A stretch of 64,000 nucleotides of DNA from Sodalis ligni (GCF_016865525.2 NZ_CP075169.1:1798337-1862336); one strand, 5' to 3'; shown: positions 10,186 through 20,740, numbered from the stretch's first letter. Program-made: numbers and translations. The notes: generated from the sequence alone by a model not told the origin.

Positions 10186-11862
10186 ATGACAGAATCTTTT
10201 GCTCAACTCTTTGAAGAATCCCTGAAAGAAATCGAAACCCGCCCCGGTTCGATTGTACGCGGTACCGTTGTATCCATCGATAAAGATGTCGTTCTGGTTG
10301 ACGCCGGACTGAAATCCGAATCCGCCATTCCCATTGAACAGTTCAAAAATGCCCAGGGCGAACTGGAAATCAAGGTCGGCGATCAGGTTGACGTTGCGCT
10401 TGACGCAGTGGAAGACGGTTTCGGCGAGACACTGCTGTCCCGTGAAAAGGCCAAGCGCCATGAAGCCTGGCTGATGCTGGAAAAAGCCTACGAAGAAGCC
10501 GCTACCGTTACCGGCATCATCAACGGCAAGGTCAAGGGCGGCTTCACCGTCGAACTGAACGGCATCCGTGCGTTTTTGCCGGGTTCGCTGGTGGACGTGC
10601 GTCCGGTACGCGATACCCTGCATCTGGAAGGCAAAGAGCTTGAGTTTAAAGTGATCAAGCTGGACCAGAAACGCAACAATGTCGTCGTTTCCCGTCGTGC
10701 GGTCATCGAATCCGAAAACAGCGCTGAACGTGACCAACTGCTGGAAAACCTGCAGGAAGGCATGGAAGTCAAGGGTATCGTCAAGAACCTTACCGACTAC
10801 GGCGCCTTCGTTGATCTGGGCGGCGTGGACGGCCTGCTGCACATTACCGATATGGCCTGGAAACGCGTTAAGCATCCGAGCGAAATCGTCAATGTCGGCG
10901 ATGAAATCACCGTCAAGGTTCTGAAATTCGATCGCGAACGCACCCGTGTTTCCCTGGGCCTGAAACAGCTTGGCGAAGATCCGTGGGTTGCTATTGCCAA
11001 ACGTTATCCTGAAGGTACCCGCCTGACCGGCCGCGTCACCAATCTTACCGATTACGGCTGCTTCGTTGAAATCGAAGAAGGCGTTGAAGGTCTGGTGCAC
11101 GTTTCGGAAATGGATTGGACCAACAAGAACATCCATCCGTCCAAGGTTGTCAACGTGGGCGACGTGGTTGAAGTGATGGTGCTGGATATCGACGAAGAAC
11201 GCCGCCGCATTTCCCTGGGCCTGAAACAGTGCAAAGCCAACCCGTGGCAGCAGTTCGCCGAAACCCACAACAAGGGCGACCGCGTTGAGGGCAAGATCAA
11301 GTCCATTACCGATTTCGGTATCTTTATCGGCCTGGACGGCGGTATCGACGGTCTGGTCCATCTGTCCGATATTTCCTGGAACGTGGCCGGTGAAGAAGCC
11401 GTGCGCGAATACAAGAAAGGCGACGAAATTGCCGCCGTTGTGCTGCAGGTGGACGCAGAACGCGAACGTATTTCCCTCGGCGTGAAGCAGCTGGCTGAAG
11501 ACCCGTTCAATAACTATTTGTCTTTGAACAAGAAAGGCACCATTGTTACCGGTAAAGTCACTGCAGTTGACGCGAAAGGTGCTACAGTTGAATTAGCAGG
11601 CGGCGTGGAAGGATATCTGCGCGCCTCTGAAGCCTCGCGTGACCGCATTGAAGACGCTACACTGGTTCTGAACGTGGGCGACGACGTTGAAGCAAAATTC
11701 ACCGGCGTTGATCGTAAAAACCGCGTTGTGAGCCTGTCGGTACGTGCCAAGGACGAAGCTGACGAGAAAGAAGCTATCGCTACTGTGAATACCAAGCAGG
11801 AAGATACCGGCAACTTCTCCAGCGCTATGGCCGAAGCGTTCAAAGCAGCTAAAGGCGAATAA
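10186..11862 (+). CDS. rpsA: 30S ribosomal protein S1
   Basis: S1 binds mRNA on the 30S subunit and helps initiation on structured leaders. 558 residues (E. coli 557) from [20 protein letters not shown]. Six S1/OB repeats in order are visible: two divergent N-terminal ones that contact the ribosome, then four RNA-binding repeats with recurring FGxF-like cores ([30 protein letters not shown]). A long antisense open frame over the gene is a codon-bias artefact. It is followed by ihfB. Confidence 0.98.
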   Translation: MTESFAQLFEESLKEIETRPGSIVRGTVVSIDKDVVLVDAGLKSESAIPIEQFKNAQGELEIKVGDQVDVALDAVEDGFGETLLSREKAKRHEAWLMLEKAYEEAATVTGIINGKVKGGFTVELNGIRAFLPGSLVDVRPVRDTLHLEGKELEFKVIKLDQKRNNVVVSRRAVIESENSAERDQLLENLQEGMEVKGIVKNLTDYGAFVDLGGVDGLLHITDMAWKRVKHPSEIVNVGDEITVKVLKFDRERTRVSLGLKQLGEDPWVAIAKRYPEGTRLTGRVTNLTDYGCFVEIEEGVEGLVHVSEMDWTNKNIHPSKVVNVGDVVEVMVLDIDEERRRISLGLKQCKANPWQQFAETHNKGDRVEGKIKSITDFGIFIGLDGGIDGLVHLSDISWNVAGEEAVREYKKGDEIAAVVLQVDAERERISLGVKQLAEDPFNNYLSLNKKGTIVTGKVTAVDAKGATVELAGGVEGYLRASEASRDRIEDATLVLNVGDDVEAKFTGVDRKNRVVSLSVRAKDEADEKEAIATVNTKQEDTGNFSSAMAEAFKAAKGE

Positions 11863-11868
11863 TAAGGG

Positions 11869-11890
11869 GGAGCGGTTTTATCGCCGCTCC
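11869..11890 (+). terminator. hairpin between rpsA and ihfB
   Basis: GGAGCGG / CCGCTCC seven-base stem with an 8-base loop just after the rpsA stop. There is no T-run, so it may be an RNA-stability hairpin rather than a strong terminator. Confidence 0.4.
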
Positions 11891-11955
11891 TGGACGGTAG
11901 CTAAGTGAGTCGCGCGCCGCTTTGATGATGGTGGGTGCGCGAACTTGGAGGAACT

Positions 11956-12243
11956 ATGACCAAGTCTGAACTTATTGAAAGACTTGCTGGCCAGCACGCT
12001 CATATACCGGCTAAAGTTGTTGAGGATGCGGTGAAAGAGATGCTTGAACATATGGCGACTACCCTCGCCAGCGGTGAGCGCATCGAAATCCGTGGTTTCG
12101 GCAGTTTTTCGCTTCACTACCGTGCACCGCGAGTCGGACGTAACCCGAAAACCGGGGATAAAGTGGAATTGGAAGGCAAATACGTCCCCCATTTCAAACC
12201 CGGCAAGGAATTACGCGACCGCGCCAATATTTATGGTTCATAA
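11956..12243 (+). CDS. ihfB: integration host factor subunit beta
   Basis: DNA-bending nucleoid protein that pairs with IhfA. The ATG at 11956 follows TTGGAGGAACT and gives [20 protein letters not shown], 95 residues (E. coli 94). The DNA-arm signature [20 protein letters not shown] is intact. An in-frame GTG at 11935 is disfavoured because the SD lies downstream of it. It is placed directly after rpsA as in E. coli. The window also contains a likely IHF target upstream of focA. Confidence 0.98.
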   Translation: MTKSELIERLAGQHAHIPAKVVEDAVKEMLEHMATTLASGERIEIRGFGSFSLHYRAPRVGRNPKTGDKVELEGKYVPHFKPGKELRDRANIYGS

Positions 12244-12286
12244 CGCAAAGATCATGCTATAAGCGCGTTTGAAAACCTCGCATATA

Positions 12287-12311
12287 AGACACCTTCGGGT
12301 GTCTTTTTTTT
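12287..12311 (+). terminator. ihfB terminator
   Basis: AGACACC-TTCG-GGTGTCT stem with a UUCG-type tetraloop followed by seven T; a textbook intrinsic terminator. Confidence 0.95.
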
Positions 12312-12517
12312 GTTTTCGCGGTAGGGATAACGTCCTAAGCGGTAAGAAAATGCACGTGAATACGCATCATTAGCTGTATCGCTGCAATCACAGCACTCTT
12401 TGCCGAACGGGCCGCGATAACTGATCATAGGGCGATGGCGCCGCCCGTCAGGCTATTCCACAATCGGTTGATACTCCCCTCCCGGGGCCTGCTGATTCAT
12501 TTCCTGACGGATCATGG

Positions 12518-14787
12518 ATGCCGATATCTCTTAATCACCTTGCCCTGTCCGCCATTCTCGGCGTGCTGCCGCTGACCTTGCTGCCGCAATTGCCCGGCAC
12601 GGCGACGCTTTACGGCATTATGGCCGCAGCCTGGCTGCTGGTCATGAGCCGGGCATATTTCCCGCTGCTGGCGGCCGTTGCCTTGGCGAGCTTTGTCTGG
12701 GGATGCTGGTGCGCCGGGCATCTATTACAGCAAACCTCGCAACTGTCCAGGCCCATAATCACCGTACAGGCTACCATCGCCAGCATCTCTTATACTGAGC
12801 ATCCCCGCTCAAGGGCGCTAATAAAAATTACCCACGCCGGCGTCCGGCGGGTCTTCCCGCCGGTTTATGCCTCGGTAGGCTGGGCGTCGTTGCCGTCGCC
12901 GTGGTGCGCCGGCCAGCAATGGCGGATGACCTTGAAACTGCGGCCACAGCACAGCCGCCTGAATGAGGGCGGTTTCGACAGCCAGCGCTGGGGCATCGCC
13001 AATCATCAGCCGCTGGTGGGACGAGTCATCAAGGCCAGGGTTATAGATGTCCGCTGCAACCTGCGCCAGCGGCTGATAGATAATTCATATCGGCATATCA
13101 AGGGGCTTGACTGGCCGTCAATCCTGCTGGCGCTGGCTTTCGGCGAGGGTAAAACCATGCCGGAGAATATCCGATTGGCACTGCAGCAAACCGGCACCGC
13201 CCATTTGATGGCCATCTCCGGCCTACACATCTCCCTTGCGGCCATGTTCGGCTGGCTGGTGGGGCGGGGCGGGCAGTTTTTCCTGCCGATGCGCTGGATA
13301 AGCCCGGCCATGCCTTTGGCGGTGAGCTGGCTGACCGCCGCGGGCTACGTCTGGATCTCCGGCGTCAATTTTCCGGCGGTCCGGGCCCTGATTGCGCTGT
13401 CCTTGTGGATCCTGCTGCGTATACGCGGAGCCCATTGCAGCGCCTGGCAAGTCTGGCTGTGGTGCGTCGCCCTGATACTGGTTACCGACCCTCTTAGCGT
13501 GCTGTCCACCAGTCTGTGGTTATCCTGCCTGGCGGTATCGGCACTCATTATCTGGTTTCAATGGGCGCCGCTGCCGGTTGGCTGCCAATCCGGCAAGCGA
13601 TGGCTCGTCCTGCGCTGGCTGCATCTGCAAACCGGCATGACCCTGTTGCTGCTGCCGCTGCAATGGGGTCTGTTCCACGGCGCCAATCCCTGGTCCTTAC
13701 CCGCCAATCTCTGGGCGGTGCCGCTGGTTTCATTCATCACCACCCCGCTGATTCTTTCGGCCCTGTGTTTTACCCTGCAGCCGCAGGTGGGCGCGTTATT
13801 ATGGCGTTTGGCAGACTACTCCCTAGACTGGGTGTTCATGCCATTGCCCAGATTGCAGCGAGGCTGGTTTGAGCTGGCGGAAACCGGCATGGCTTTCAGT
13901 ATCGGCGGCTGGCTGGCGGTGGTTATCTGGCGCTTCGGCTGGTGGAAAACCTATGGGTTGAACATGGCGGTGATAAGCGCTCTGCTGTTGCAGCCCAAGG
14001 AAAACCAGCGTCCACGCTGGCGGCTGGATATGCTGGATGTGGGCCACGGCCTGGCGGTGGCCGTGGAACGCAACGGCCGGGTGTTTTATACGATACCGGC
14101 GTCAGCTGGAAAGGCGGCGACATCGGCAAAGCTGAAATCGTGCCTTATTTCATCTGGCGCGGCCTGGCGCCGGAGGCCATCTGGCTGAGCCACAGCCATC
14201 AGGATCATATCGGCGGTTTGGATACCCTTAAGAAGGTCTATCCCCGTGTCCCGGTGGCCAGCTCCTATCGCGCCGACGATCACCGGCCCTGTCTCAAGGG
14301 ACAGCGCTGGGTCTGGCAGGGGTTGCGCTTTGAGGTGCTGTGGCCGCCCAAGCAGGTGGCGAAAGCCAATAATAATGATTCGTGCGTGATTCGAATCGAT
14401 GACGGCAAGTATCGGGTGCTGCTGACCGGCGATATCGAAGCGCCGGCTGAGCGAGCCCTTATCCGCGCCGGCCGCGGTTTATTGCGGGCGGATATTTTGC
14501 AAGTGCCGCACCATGGCAGCAAAACTTCGTCCACCAGACCGTTTTTGAGAGCGGTGCGGCCCAAGGCCGCCCTGGCATCGGCGGCGCGTTTCAACCAGTG
14601 GCGTCTGCCGGCGGAAAAGATCCGTCTTCGATACCGTCAAGAGGGCATTCCCTGGCACGATACCGGACGATCGGGACAGATCAGCGTGCGGTTTTACGAT
14701 GATAAATGGGTGATAAAAGATTATCGGGAACAAATAATGCCCCGATGGTATCACCAGTGGTTTGGCGTCCAGGCGGATAATGGGTAG
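12518..14787 (+). pseudogene. ycaI: YcaI, ComEC/Rec2-family DNA-uptake membrane protein, frameshifted
   Basis: ComEC/Rec2 proteins form the inner-membrane channel for DNA uptake. The N-terminal part (12518 to about 14086) carries the OB-like segment, the competence domain with MAISGLHISLAA, and several membrane helices, ending at LDMLDVGHGLAVAVERNGRV. There the frame is lost: GTG TTT TAT ACG replaces the expected GTG TTT TTA TAC GAT, a one-T deletion at about 14083-14086. The next frame continues YDTGVSWKGGDIG through the metallo-beta-lactamase-like domain (LSHSHQDHIGGL, LLTGDIEAPAE, VPHHGSKTSS) to PRWYHQWFGVQADNG at 14787, matching the E. coli C-terminus. Only one base separates it from an intact gene. 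It lies just upstream of msbA. Confidence 0.88.
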
Positions 14788-14824
14788 AATGGTCGGCTAT
14801 TTAGTCTAAGCGCTGGTTAATTAA

Positions 14825-16576
14825 ATGCTAAATGATAAAGATCTCTCCACGTGGCAGACGTTTCGTCGCCTCTGGCCGATGATCTCCCCTTTTAAGACCG
14901 GCTTGATCGCCGCGTCTATTGCGGTGATTCTTAATGCTGCCAGCGATACGTTAATGTTATCTCTGCTTAAGCCTCTTTTGGATGATGGCTTTGGTAAAAC
15001 CAACAGCCGAATCCTGGTCTGGATGCCTCTGGTGGTCATCGGTTTGATGATAGTGCGCGGGGTGACCGGATTTGTCTCAAGCTACTGCGTGGCATGGGTA
15101 TCCGGCAAGGTGGTGATGCAGATGCGCCGTCGGCTGTTCAGCCATATGATGGGCATGCCGGTATCCTTTTTCGATCAGCAATCCACCGGCACGCTCCTGT
15201 CGCGCATCACCTATGACTCGGAGCAGGTGGCTTCGTCGTCGTCCGGCGCGCTGATAACCGTCATCCGTGAAAGCGCCTCGATTATCGGCCTGTTTGTCAT
15301 GATGTTCTATTACAGCTGGCAGCTCTCCTTGATCCTGGTGGTTATCGCGCCCATCGTCTCCGTGTCTATCCGTCAGGTGTCCAAGCGTTTTCGCAATATC
15401 AGTAAAACCATGCAGAATACCATGGGCCAGGTCACCACCAGCGCCGAACAAATGCTCAAGGGACACAAAGAAGTATTGATTTTCGGCGGCCAGAAGGTGG
15501 AAAGCGAACGCTTCGACCATGTCAGTAACCGGATGCGGCAGCAGGGCATGAAAATGGTGTCCGCCGCGTCGGTATCCGACCCGGTGATCCAGTTTATCGC
15601 TTCCCTGGCACTGGCCTTTGTGCTGTATGCCGCCAGTTTCCCAAGCGTTATGCAAAACCTGACCGCCGGGACCATCACGGTAGTGTTTTCATCCATGATT
15701 GCCCTGATGCGGCCGCTGAAATCCCTCACTAACGTCAACGCGCAGTTTCAGCGCGGCATGGCGGCCTGCCAGACCCTATTCGCCATTTTGGATATGGAAA
15801 AGGAAAAGGATGAAGGCACGCGGGTTGTCGAGCGCGCCGAAGGAAATATTGAATTCCGTCACGTGACCTTCTCTTACCCGGGCTCCGATGTACCCTCGCT
15901 GCGGGATATCAATCTGACCATCCCAGCGGGTAAAACCGTGGCGCTGGTGGGACGTTCGGGTTCCGGAAAATCCACTATCGCCAATCTGCTGACCCGTTTT
16001 TATGACGTGCAGGAAGGACAGGTGCTGCTGGACGGCTATGATCTGCGGGAATATACCCTGCCGTCGCTGCGGGATCAGGTGGCGCTGGTGTCACAAAATG
16101 TGCATCTTTTCAATGACACCATTGCCAATAATATTGCCTATGCCCGCAAGGACCGGTTCACCGCGGCGGAAATCGAGAATGCGGCCCGCATGGCTTACGC
16201 CATGGACTTTATTGAAAAAATGGAGCACGGGCTGGATACGGTAATCGGCGAGAACGGCGTATTGCTCTCGGGGGGACAGCGCCAGCGCATCGCGATTGCC
16301 CGTGCGCTGCTGCGCGACTGTCCGGTGTTGATTCTTGATGAAGCTACTTCGGCGCTGGATACCGAATCGGAACGCGCCATACAGAAAGCGCTGGACGAAC
16401 TGCAGAAAAACCGCACCTCGCTGGTGATTGCCCATCGGCTGTCAACCATCGAAAAAGCGGATGAAATCCTGGTGGTGGAAGACGGCAGAATCGTTGAGCG
16501 CGGCTCGCACGGAGAGCTATTGGCTAAAAAAGGCGCCTATGCCCAACTCTACCGGCTGCAGTTCGGCAATGATTGA
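14825..16576 (+). CDS. msbA: lipid A core ABC flippase MsbA
   Basis: Homodimeric half-transporter that flips lipid A-core across the inner membrane using ATP. 583 residues (E. coli 582). Six membrane helices span about residues 20-310. The ATPase domain has Walker [10 protein letters not shown] (about 377), signature [16 protein letters not shown] (about 480), Walker [13 protein letters not shown] (about 500) and the H-loop IAHRLST. Its stop overlaps the lpxK start, so the two lipid A genes are translationally coupled. Confidence 0.98.
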   Translation: MLNDKDLSTWQTFRRLWPMISPFKTGLIAASIAVILNAASDTLMLSLLKPLLDDGFGKTNSRILVWMPLVVIGLMIVRGVTGFVSSYCVAWVSGKVVMQMRRRLFSHMMGMPVSFFDQQSTGTLLSRITYDSEQVASSSSGALITVIRESASIIGLFVMMFYYSWQLSLILVVIAPIVSVSIRQVSKRFRNISKTMQNTMGQVTTSAEQMLKGHKEVLIFGGQKVESERFDHVSNRMRQQGMKMVSAASVSDPVIQFIASLALAFVLYAASFPSVMQNLTAGTITVVFSSMIALMRPLKSLTNVNAQFQRGMAACQTLFAILDMEKEKDEGTRVVERAEGNIEFRHVTFSYPGSDVPSLRDINLTIPAGKTVALVGRSGSGKSTIANLLTRFYDVQEGQVLLDGYDLREYTLPSLRDQVALVSQNVHLFNDTIANNIAYARKDRFTAAEIENAARMAYAMDFIEKMEHGLDTVIGENGVLLSGGQRQRIAIARALLRDCPVLILDEATSALDTESERAIQKALDELQKNRTSLVIAHRLSTIEKADEILVVEDGRIVERGSHGELLAKKGAYAQLYRLQFGND

Positions 16577-17576
16577 TCGCATCTGGTTCGGCGGAACGCG
16601 GTGGTATTGGCTTTTACTGCCCTTTTCCTGGCTGTACGGACTGGTGAGCGCCCTGATTAAAGCCAGCTACCGGCGGGGCTGGCGCAAAACCTCGCGTTTC
16701 CCGTTGCCGGTGGTGGTGGTGGGAAATCTGACGGCGGGGGGCAATGGAAAAACGCCGGTGGTATTGTGGCTGGTGACGCATTTGCAGCAGAGGGGATGGC
16801 GGGTCGGCGTCGTTTCCCGCGGCTATGGCGGCCGGGCCGAACGGTATCCGCTGCTGCTGGACGACAAAACCCATCCCCGGCAGGCCGGGGATGAGCCGGT
16901 GCTGATTTTTCAGCGCACCGGCGCACCGGTGGCGGTCTCCCCCAGCCGCGTCGACGCGGTGAAGGCCTTGCTGAAACAGCAGCCCCTGGATGTGGTGATT
17001 ACCGACGACGGATTGCAGCATTATGCGCTGGCCCGCGATATCGAATGGGTGGTGATAGACGGCGAGCGGCGGTTCGGCAACGGTTGGTGGCTGCCGGCCG
17101 GCCCGATGCGCGAGCGTGCCTATCGGCTAAAAAGCGTCAGCGCAATCATCACCAACGGCGGCTGTGCGCTGCCGGGGGAGGTGCCGATGCGGCTGCTGGC
17201 GGGGGAGGCCGTTAATCTTGTCAGCGGACAGACCCGGCAAGTGGAAAGCCTTTCCCAGGTGGTGGCAATGGCGGGCATCGGCCATCCGCCACGCTTTTTT
17301 GCCACGCGGCGCGCACAGGGCGTCGAGCCGGTACGGGAAGTCTCCTTCGCCGATCATCAGTCCTATCGGCGCGAACAGCTGTCTGTCCTGACCTCACCGG
17401 GACAGGTCCTGGTAATGACGGAGAAAGACGCGGTTAAATGCAGGGAGTTCGCGCAGGAGAACTGGTGGTATATCCCGGTAAATGCCCGATTGCCGGAGGG
17501 GGATGAAGAATCGTTGCTAGCACCCATTGAACAACTTATCCGGCGCTATCGCCAAGGAACCGCGCCTTCGAATTGA
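16569..17576 (+). CDS. lpxK: tetraacyldisaccharide 4'-kinase LpxK
   Basis: Phosphorylates the 4' position of the lipid A disaccharide at the inner membrane. The ATG at 16569 overlaps the last 8 bases of msbA and gives [20 protein letters not shown], 335 residues (E. coli 328). An N-terminal membrane-associated helix is followed by the P-loop-like [15 protein letters not shown] (about 47-61), TDDGLQHY and [10 protein letters not shown]. The longer upstream open frame is msbA sequence read out of frame. In E. coli ycaQ follows; here a convergent small gene and ycaR follow instead. Confidence 0.96.
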   Translation: MIDRIWFGGTRWYWLLLPFSWLYGLVSALIKASYRRGWRKTSRFPLPVVVVGNLTAGGNGKTPVVLWLVTHLQQRGWRVGVVSRGYGGRAERYPLLLDDKTHPRQAGDEPVLIFQRTGAPVAVSPSRVDAVKALLKQQPLDVVITDDGLQHYALARDIEWVVIDGERRFGNGWWLPAGPMRERAYRLKSVSAIITNGGCALPGEVPMRLLAGEAVNLVSGQTRQVESLSQVVAMAGIGHPPRFFATRRAQGVEPVREVSFADHQSYRREQLSVLTSPGQVLVMTEKDAVKCREFAQENWWYIPVNARLPEGDEESLLAPIEQLIRRYRQGTAPSN

Positions 17577-17583
17577 CCAGCCC

Positions 17584-17622
17584 AAAAAAACAATCGGCCC
17601 GATGGGGATACCATCAGGCCGA
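17584..17622 (-). terminator. terminator of the leftward small gene between lpxK and ycaR
   Basis: On the minus strand TCGGCC-T-GATGG / CCATC-G-GGCCGA (11 paired bases, one mismatch) closes a 5-base loop and is followed by TTGTTTTTTT. It is oriented to end leftward transcripts and lies convergent to lpxK. Confidence 0.8.
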
Positions 17623-17642
17623 GAGAGCGATGTATTTCTTGC

Positions 17643-17693
17643 TTAGCGGCTAAAATTAGCGAACATAGCAATGATTTTATTTACTGTTTTCAT
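17643..17693 (-). CDS. 16-residue small protein inside the candidate CRP-controlled RNA
   Basis: Sequence MKTVNKIIAMFANFSR. ATG at 17691-17693, TAA at 17643-17645, with AAGAGA nine bases upstream. Two basic residues flank a hydrophobic stretch, so a short amphipathic helix is plausible. The lysine-rich start and KI..MF.N pattern loosely resemble the beginning of E. coli AzuC (MKLRKILKSMFNNYCK). It is too short for a statistical call; the support is its position between a promoter and a terminator. Confidence 0.4.
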   Translation of the reverse strand: MKTVNKIIAMFANFSR

Positions 17694-17720
17694 GGCAGGT
17701 TGTCTCTTAAATTCCGAAAC

Positions 17721-17736
17721 TGTGATGTGGCTCACA
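17721..17736. promoter_or_regulatory. CRP binding site
   Basis: TGTGA-TGTGGC-TCACA matches both CRP half-sites perfectly with the canonical six-base spacing. It overlaps the predicted start of the leftward small gene, a position expected to repress. It is 218 bases upstream of ycaR and poorly placed to activate that gene. Confidence 0.7.
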
Positions 17737-17740
17737 AAAA

Positions 17741-17769
17741 ATACTACGCTTTTAACAGCTCGAGATCAA
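17741..17769 (-). promoter_or_regulatory. sigma-70 promoter of the leftward small gene
   Basis: TTGATC, 17 bases, TAGTAT on the minus strand (five of six and four of six consensus bases). The start expected near 17734 lies inside the CRP dyad. Confidence 0.5.
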
Positions 17770-17953
17770 TCACCTTTGTACAAAATTTGATAGTTATGGC
17801 CTCCTGTTGCGATAGGCAGGGGGTGGCGATGTTCTCAGGCACTCTTCTGGCTCCTCACACACTATTGCGGCACTCTTCCATTCCCGCCCGGCAGCGCAAT
17901 ATGCTATCCTCAGGGCCATCAACCCATGGCGGGATATGTAGGCTGGAGGAAAC

Positions 17954-18136
17954 ATGGATCATCGTTTACTGGAAATCGTAGCGTGCCCGGTATGTAATGG
18001 GAAACTTTATTTTAACAAAGAAAAACAAGAGCTTATTTGCAAGTCAGACGCCTTGGCTTACCCGGTTCGCGACGGTATCCCGGTCCTGCTGGAAAGCGAG
18101 GCCCGCGCAATGACCCTGGACGAGACAAATCAATGA
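17954..18136 (+). CDS. ycaR: YcaR, UPF0434/Trm112-like zinc-finger-type small protein
   Basis: 60-residue protein starting [20 protein letters not shown], the length of E. coli YcaR. One CPVC pair and a later single cysteine (LICKSD) are visible, as in the Trm112/UPF0434 family; the function is not established. The SD GGAGGAAAC precedes the ATG. The stop overlaps the kdsB start as ATGA, so the two genes are translationally coupled. Confidence 0.95.
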   Translation: MDHRLLEIVACPVCNGKLYFNKEKQELICKSDALAYPVRDGIPVLLESEARAMTLDETNQ

Positions 18137-18885
18137 GTTTTGTTGCTATTATTCCCGCACGGTTCGCATCCAGCCGTTTGCCGGGCAAACCGCTGGCGGA
18201 TATCAATGGTAAGCCGATGGTGGTGCATGTGATGGAGCGGGCCCGTGAGTCCGGGGCGGATCGTGTCATTGTGGCCACCGATCATGCCGGCGTGGTGGAC
18301 GCGGTCAGGCAGGCGGGCGGTGAGGTCTGCCTCACGCGGGCCGACCATCACTCCGGTACCGAACGCCTGGCGGAAGTGATTGAACGCTATCAATTCAAAG
18401 ATTCCCAAATCGTGGTGAATGTGCAGGGCGACGAGCCCCTTATCCCGCCGTCGATTATCCGTCAGGTCGCGGATAACCTGGCGAACTGCGAGGCGGGCAT
18501 GGCTACCCTGGCGGTGCCGATCCGCACGGCGGAGGAAGCCTTTAACCCGAATGCGGTTAAGGTGGTCATGGATGCCAAAGGGTTCGCGCTCTACTTTTCA
18601 CGGGCGCCGATTCCCTGGGATCGTGGGCGTTTTCCCCATCCCCGGGAACGGATTGGCGATCCCTTCCTGCGGCATATCGGCATATATCCCTATCGGGCCG
18701 GTTTTATCCGCCGCTACGTCGATTGGTCCCCCAGCCGCCTGGAGCAAATCGAAATGCTCGAACAGCTCAGAGTGCTCTGGTACGGTGAAAAAATCCACGT
18801 GGCGGTGGCCAGGGAAGTGCCGGGTCTCGGCGTGGATACTCAGGAAGAATTGAACCTGGTCCGCCAGCTGTTGCAACAGCCGTAA
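18133..18885 (+). CDS. kdsB: 3-deoxy-manno-octulosonate cytidylyltransferase KdsB
   Basis: Activates Kdo with CTP for lipopolysaccharide inner-core assembly. The ATG at 18133 gives [21 protein letters not shown] and 250 residues (E. coli 248). The nucleotide-binding motif [14 protein letters not shown] (about 8-21), VVNVQGDEP (magnesium site) and the C-terminal [10 protein letters not shown] are present. The longer open frame from 18037 reads ycaR in another frame. It is grouped with msbA and lpxK in envelope lipid biosynthesis. Confidence 0.97.
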   Translation: MSFVAIIPARFASSRLPGKPLADINGKPMVVHVMERARESGADRVIVATDHAGVVDAVRQAGGEVCLTRADHHSGTERLAEVIERYQFKDSQIVVNVQGDEPLIPPSIIRQVADNLANCEAGMATLAVPIRTAEEAFNPNAVKVVMDAKGFALYFSRAPIPWDRGRFPHPRERIGDPFLRHIGIYPYRAGFIRRYVDWSPSRLEQIEMLEQLRVLWYGEKIHVAVAREVPGLGVDTQEELNLVRQLLQQP

Positions 18886-18903
18886 TGCCAATACATTAAG
18901 ATT

Positions 18904-18934
18904 GATACCGGATAAGCGGCGCTAATCCGGTATC
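18904..18934 (+). terminator. hairpin after kdsB
   Basis: GATACCGGAT / ATCCGGTATC ten-base perfect arms that extend inward through AGCG/CGCT. No T-run follows, so termination is uncertain. Confidence 0.45.
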
Positions 18935-19062
18935 ATTGCCTCGATTACCGGTCTTTTCCGCTAAAGCTTGATCTGAAACGAGGAATTTTCCTGACGATGC
19001 CAGCATCATGACAAGTGTATATTATTCATTCTTTATTATTACTGGTTAAGGTTCTATCTGTC

Positions 19063-19956
19063 ATGGAACAGTTGAAAGCGGAGTTAAGCGCTGTATTGGG
19101 CGAGCCTTTAAGCCGTCTCGAACGGATTAGCGAACAGCCCTACGCACACCTTTACGCCATGTACGATAAGGAAGGAAATCCGCTGTCTTTGCTGGCGAAA
19201 AGTTACGTCTGCCAGGGTATCGCCCAGCAGGAAGCCTACAAACTCTCCATGCTGGCCCGTGAGGGGGACGTGCGGTTGCCGACGGTATACGGACTGGTGG
19301 TCACCCAGCAAGCGCCTTATAAAGAGCTGTTGCTGATGGAACGCCTGCGCGGAGTTTCGGTGGAAGCGCCCACCCGGACGCCCCAGCGCTGGGCGCTGCT
19401 GAAAGATCATATCGTCGAATGCGTGCTGGCCTGGCATCGCATCGATAGCCATGGCTTAGTGGGCACGGTGGACAGTACCCAGGATAATACCTGGTCGAAA
19501 TGGTACGCGCAGCGTATGGAAGTGATCTGGTCAACCCTGCTGAAAGTTTCGGCCCCGCTGTTGACCTATGAAGATCGAAGCTTATTGTTCCGCACCCGCC
19601 AAAGCAGGGAAAAGCTGTTCGCGGAAGACCCTGAAAACTGCGTGCTGGTGCACGGCAATCTTACCTTGCGCAGCATGCTGAAAGATTCCCGCACCGACCA
19701 GTTGCTGGCGATGCTCAACCCCGGCCCGATGTTATGGGCGCCAAGGGAATATGATCTGTTCCGGCTGTGCGAGGACGGCATGGCGAAAGAGCTATTGTAC
19801 CATTACCTCAGCAAGGCGCCGGTATCGGAAGCCTTTCTTTACCGCCGCTGGATTTACGCTATCTGGGAGGCGGCGGCCCGCTATATCCACACCGGTTTTC
19901 TGGATCGCGGCGTGTTCCAACAGGCCGGTCCCGAGCTGCGGCCCTGGCTGGATTGA
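19063..19956 (+). CDS. ycbJ: YcbJ, phosphotransferase-like protein of unknown function
   Basis: 297 residues, the same length as E. coli YcbJ, from MEQLKAELSAVLGEPLSRLE. An aminoglycoside-phosphotransferase-like core is suggested by LVHGNLTLRSMLKD (a catalytic-loop-like HGN, about 213-226). The enzyme activity is unknown. An upstream in-frame ATG at 19015 would add 16 residues not shared with the family. Convergent elyC lies only 13 bases away. Confidence 0.9.
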   Translation: MEQLKAELSAVLGEPLSRLERISEQPYAHLYAMYDKEGNPLSLLAKSYVCQGIAQQEAYKLSMLAREGDVRLPTVYGLVVTQQAPYKELLLMERLRGVSVEAPTRTPQRWALLKDHIVECVLAWHRIDSHGLVGTVDSTQDNTWSKWYAQRMEVIWSTLLKVSAPLLTYEDRSLLFRTRQSREKLFAEDPENCVLVHGNLTLRSMLKDSRTDQLLAMLNPGPMLWAPREYDLFRLCEDGMAKELLYHYLSKAPVSEAFLYRRWIYAIWEAAARYIHTGFLDRGVFQQAGPELRPWLD

Positions 19957-19969
19957 CCCGCCCCTGAAC

Positions 19970-20740
19970 TCAGGTGGCGGAATCGCCGGTCATCCTCTGC
20001 CAAAGTCCGCCGAGAGTCTCATACCAGGCGCGTTCCGTATGTCCCAGCCAGAGCGCCGAGGGATAGATCCGTTCCCAGAAATTCAACGCACTGGTCACTG
20101 CCAGCTGATTGGCCGGCACCGGAATCGGCGATAGGCCCGAGGCCTGGAAGAAACGCATTGCCCGCGGCAAATGATTGGCCGACGTCACCAGAAGAAACGG
20201 TGCCCGGCCCACCAGGGCTGCGACGCCGGCGGCTTCCTGCCCGGTATCGCGGGGCTTTTCCAGCTTGATGATATCCCCGGCCGGGACCCCGAGGCTTTCC
20301 GCTACCCGCGCGGCGGTTTCAGCGCTGCTGACCGGATTGTCCGCCGCCGCGCCGCCGGTGAAGACCATTTTGGACCCGGGATGGTTTCGGTACTGTCTGA
20401 TACCTTCCACCACCCGCGGCAGGCTATTATTGACCAGGTTAGAGCTCGGCGCCCAATGGGGATTAAAGGTATACCCGCCCCCCAGCACCACCACATAAGC
20501 GATGCTGGTCCCGGTATCGTCATAAGTGGGATAGGCCGCTTCCAAGGGAGCGAGCAGCCTGTCCGCAATGGGTTGCAGGCTTAACAGCAGCAGGGTAAGC
20601 CAGCTTAGGGATACCAGGATTCTGCCGGTTATCTGCCGGCGGCTGAACCAAAGCAGAATAAGGCCCGCCGCCATCAGCAGCATAAGCAGCGGTAAAGGCG
20701 ACAGCAGGCCGCCGACTATTTTTTTAAGCGCAAAAAGCAT
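19970..20740 (-). CDS. elyC: ElyC, DUF218 envelope-biogenesis factor
   Basis: Inner-membrane protein required for peptidoglycan assembly at low temperature in E. coli. 256 residues from the ATG at 20738-20740, which follows TAGGAGCG; the preceding in-frame TTG is not needed. Two N-terminal membrane helices (about 8-60) lead into a DUF218 domain with VVVLGGGYTFNPHWAPSSNL and LLVTSANHLPRAMRFF. It is convergent with ycbJ and divergent from cmoM. Confidence 0.93.
   Translation of the reverse strand: MLFALKKIVGGLLSPLPLLMLLMAAGLILLWFSRRQITGRILVSLSWLTLLLLSLQPIADRLLAPLEAAYPTYDDTGTSIAYVVVLGGGYTFNPHWAPSSNLVNNSLPRVVEGIRQYRNHPGSKMVFTGGAAADNPVSSAETAARVAESLGVPAGDIIKLEKPRDTGQEAAGVAALVGRAPFLLVTSANHLPRAMRFFQASGLSPIPVPANQLAVTSALNFWERIYPSALWLGHTERAWYETLGGLWQRMTGDSAT

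Larger units (their letters stand above)
17584..17734 (-). ncRNA. candidate CRP-controlled small RNA of about 150 nt with an internal 16-codon ORF
   Basis: A complete transcription unit can be read on the minus strand: -35 TTGATC (17764-17769), 17-base spacer, -10 TAGTAT (17741-17746), predicted start near 17734, a perfect-consensus CRP dyad covering the start, a 16-codon ORF with a weak SD (AAGAGA), and a strong intrinsic terminator. No known RNA is recognised from sequence alone. The size, CRP box at the start site and short amphipathic peptide recall the E. coli AzuCR dual-function RNA, but similarity is slight and the locus differs. Confidence 0.5.
17577..17953. other. lpxK-ycaR interval, ycaQ absent
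   Basis: 377 bases where E. coli carries ycaQ. The left half holds the leftward small gene described separately. The right half (17770-17953) holds upstream sequence of ycaR with a possible TATGCT/TATCCT -10 around 17900 and the ycaR SD GGAGGAAAC. A 93-codon open frame at 17700-17981 overlaps the promoter and CRP elements and looks non-coding. Confidence 0.5.

Noticed and set aside
10180..11361. 393-codon open frame antisense to rpsA
   Set aside because: Artefact of strong codon bias in rpsA; low-complexity composition and no ribosome site.
17721..17736. CRP site as activator of ycaR-kdsB
   Set aside because: It is about 218 bases from ycaR with no promoter at a class I or II distance; the leftward start it overlaps fits better.
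17700..17981. 93-codon rightward open frame ahead of ycaR
   Set aside because: It overlaps the CRP site, the leftward promoter and the ycaR start in a different frame; no homology recognised.
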